Source: Cytophagia bacterium
GTDB lineage: Bacteria > Bacteroidota > Bacteroidia > Cytophagales > Cyclobacteriaceae
Reading direction: 5' to 3'
Length of the DNA: 7,250 bases
Assembly (NCBI GenBank): GCA_013373005.1
Contig: JABXIP010000234.1
Location: 1-7,250 of the forward strand
The translations under genes were made by a program, and so were the position numbers. Position 1 is the first letter of the stretch, and each line of letters opens with the position of its first letter. Below are positions 5,851 to 7,250 of this stretch, piece after piece. The notes under the pieces are model-generated. The model saw nothing but the letters and a program-made list of their open reading frames with translations, did not search any database and was not told where the DNA came from.

Positions 5851-7250
5851 TAATTCAGTAAGTTCTCAATCTGCTTCTCCACCTTCTCTGGCGTAGGCAA
5901 CATGGCTTTTTCCAAATCTACGTTCAATGCAATGGCCGGAAGGTTTTCTGCCCCATAAGCCATCACTGGCGCATCTAGCTCTGTAAAGCAGTGTTGAGAA
6001 ATTCGACCAGCCAATGACTCTGCAAATGAATTTAACAAAGGCTCCTCGGTAAGTACCAAGGCTTTGTTATGTCTTGAAACAGCCTCTCTAATTGCATCCC
6101 AGTCAATCGGGTTTAAGGTTCTTAAGTCAAGGATCTCTACCCTGCCTTCAAATTTTCTGCTGGCTGCTTTAGCCCAGTAAACGCCCATTCCGTAGGTAAT
6201 TACTACACAAGACTCTCCATTCTCAATGGATTCGGAGCTAGCCTCTTGATCAATTCTGGCTTTACCCAGTGGAATAACATAGTCTGAGTCAGGTTCGAAA
6301 GTTTTAGCAGCCTCGGTTCCCGGTACTTTCGACCAATAAAGACCTTTATGTTCTAGCATCACTACCGGATTCGGATCAAGGAATGCAGCTTTCATTAAGC
6401 CTTTCATATCGGCAGCATTTGAAGGATACACTACCTTGATACCTCTAATGTTCAGGAGAGTAGACTCCACACTTCCTGAGTGATAAGGACCACCTCCACC
6501 ATAGGCACCAATAGGAACTCTAATTAAGGACTGGATTGGGAATTTCCCCTCACTCAAATAGCAGCTTTTAGAAAGTTCTTCAACCAGTTGATTGATGCCT
6601 GGCCAGATATAATCGGCAAACTGTATCTCAACAATCGGCTTAGCTCCTACTGCCGACATTCCGGCTGTAGAACCAACAATATAAGCCTCTTGTATTGGCG
6701 TATTGAAAACTCGTCCATCGCCATATTTTTGAGCGAGAGTAGCAGCTTCACGGAATACACCGCCTAAAGTTCCACCTACATCTTGACCGTAGAAAAGCGC
6801 TTCGGGATGATTCTTCAAAATATCGTCAACAGCATGAAGTGCAGCATCTACCATCACTACCTTCTCTGCTCCTCTTGGTTTTCTCTCACCCTTCTCCTGT
6901 GTAACAGGTGTAGCAGCAAACTCGTGATCCATTACAGTTGACGGATCAGGATCATCGGCATTGAGAGCTCTGGCATACTCAGATTGAACAAATGCCTTGG
7001 TCTCATCTTCGAGTTTCACCAAGTCTGACTCCTTAAAACCAGCTTTCTTAAGTTCCTTTCTTAGTTTCGGAATCGGGTCGTTAACCTGATGTTCATCCAG
7101 ATCATGATCTCCTCTATACCATTCTTTTCTTACTCCCGATGTATGATGACCAAGCAACGGGGTTTTGGCGTGAACCAATATTGGCTTCCTTTGCTTTCTC
7201 ACATAATCAAACGCCTTTTTCATGCCATCGAAGGAGTCTGAGAAATCAGA
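5847..7250 (-). CDS. Fused 2-oxoacid dehydrogenase E1 alpha/beta (branched-chain type likely), 5' end beyond window
   Basis: This is a thiamine-diphosphate E1 component that decarboxylates 2-oxoacids and passes the acyl group to lipoyl-E2, here with alpha and beta subunits in one chain. Residues are numbered from the Met at 7223. The end of E1 alpha covers 1-100: ILVHAKTPLLGHHTSG (15-30) matches the alpha phosphorylation-loop region, and its GHH(S/T) form is closer to branched-chain than pyruvate enzymes. DPIPKLRKEL (49-58) is the typical alpha C-terminal segment. E1 beta runs from about 120: FNTPIQEAY (173-181) holds the cofactor-activating Glu179, YGGGGPYHSGS (241-251) the conserved His248, and a transketolase C-terminal domain follows near 335-450. 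The ATG at 7223 is not the start: the frame stays open through nine more codons (SDFSDSFDG) to the edge. Several hundred alpha residues should lie outside. Substrate is inferred, so no symbol is given. Confidence 0.92.
   Translation of the reverse strand, partial: SDFSDSFDGMKKAFDYVRKQRKPILVHAKTPLLGHHTSGVRKEWYRGDHDLDEHQVNDPIPKLRKELKKAGFKESDLVKLEDETKAFVQSEYARALNADDPDPSTVMDHEFAATPVTQEKGERKPRGAEKVVMVDAALHAVDDILKNHPEALFYGQDVGGTLGGVFREAATLAQKYGDGRVFNTPIQEAYIVGSTAGMSAVGAKPIVEIQFADYIWPGINQLVEELSKSCYLSEGKFPIQSLIRVPIGAYGGGGPYHSGSVESTLLNIRGIKVVYPSNAADMKGLMKAAFLDPNPVVMLEHKGLYWSKVPGTEAAKTFEPDSDYVIPLGKARIDQEASSESIENGESCVVITYGMGVYWAKAASRKFEGRVEILDLRTLNPIDWDAIREAVSRHNKALVLTEEPLLNSFAESLAGRISQHCFTELDAPVMAYGAENLPAIALNVDLEKAMLPTPEKVEKQIENLLNY

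Noticed and set aside
7175..7184. Palindrome CCAATATTGG
   Set aside because: A ten-base palindrome inside the E1 coding sequence, single copy, far from any promoter position; expected by chance.
1..7250. Search for a mobile element, defence system, toxin-antitoxin pair, CRISPR array or RNA gene
   Set aside because: Every stretch is covered by a recognisable core gene; no terminal repeats, integrase, spaced repeats or tRNA/rRNA sequence was seen.

Overview
This window looks like a piece of chromosome from a member of the Bacteroidota, probably a marine or soil Cytophagales-type bacterium. The clearest evidence is a lipoprotein-type TamA homologue (TamL), which is characteristic of this phylum. 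Two further points fit: a 2-oxoacid dehydrogenase E1 whose alpha and beta halves are fused in one chain, and the near absence of well-placed Shine-Dalgarno sequences. The genus-level guess is inference. No rRNA, tRNA, CRISPR, insertion sequence, phage gene or long non-coding stretch is visible, and coding density is close to 100 percent.

Layout. Bases 1-2648 hold four tightly packed rightward genes: the 3' part of purC (purine synthesis), a small STAS-domain protein, rnz (tRNA 3'-end endonuclease) and a queuosine-precursor transporter of the YhhQ family. Gaps of 1, 10 and 4 bases make one operon likely. Bases 2645-3382 hold a leftward SpoU/TrmH-family RNA methyltransferase, which meets the transporter gene tail to tail. 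Only 8 bases separate its start codon from that of the rightward gene tamL (3391-5850), an Omp85-superfamily outer membrane lipoprotein. tamL in turn meets tail to tail a leftward fused E1 alpha/beta dehydrogenase gene (5847-7250), which runs off the right edge.

How the genes fit together. Three of the seven concern RNA maturation: RNase Z, uptake of the precursor for the queuosine tRNA modification, and a 2'-O-methyltransferase. They sit beside purine synthesis (purC), envelope assembly (tamL) and central or branched-chain carbon metabolism (E1). This reads as an ordinary core-genome neighbourhood, and I see no convincing new biological system. The points most worth a second look are the orphan STAS protein inside a purine/tRNA operon, the 8-base divergent junction that forces regulatory signals into coding sequence, non-ATG starts for rnz and tamL, two 4-base convergent stop overlaps, an inverted-repeat cluster inside the transporter gene, and an internal Met in the E1 gene that could be mistaken for a start.
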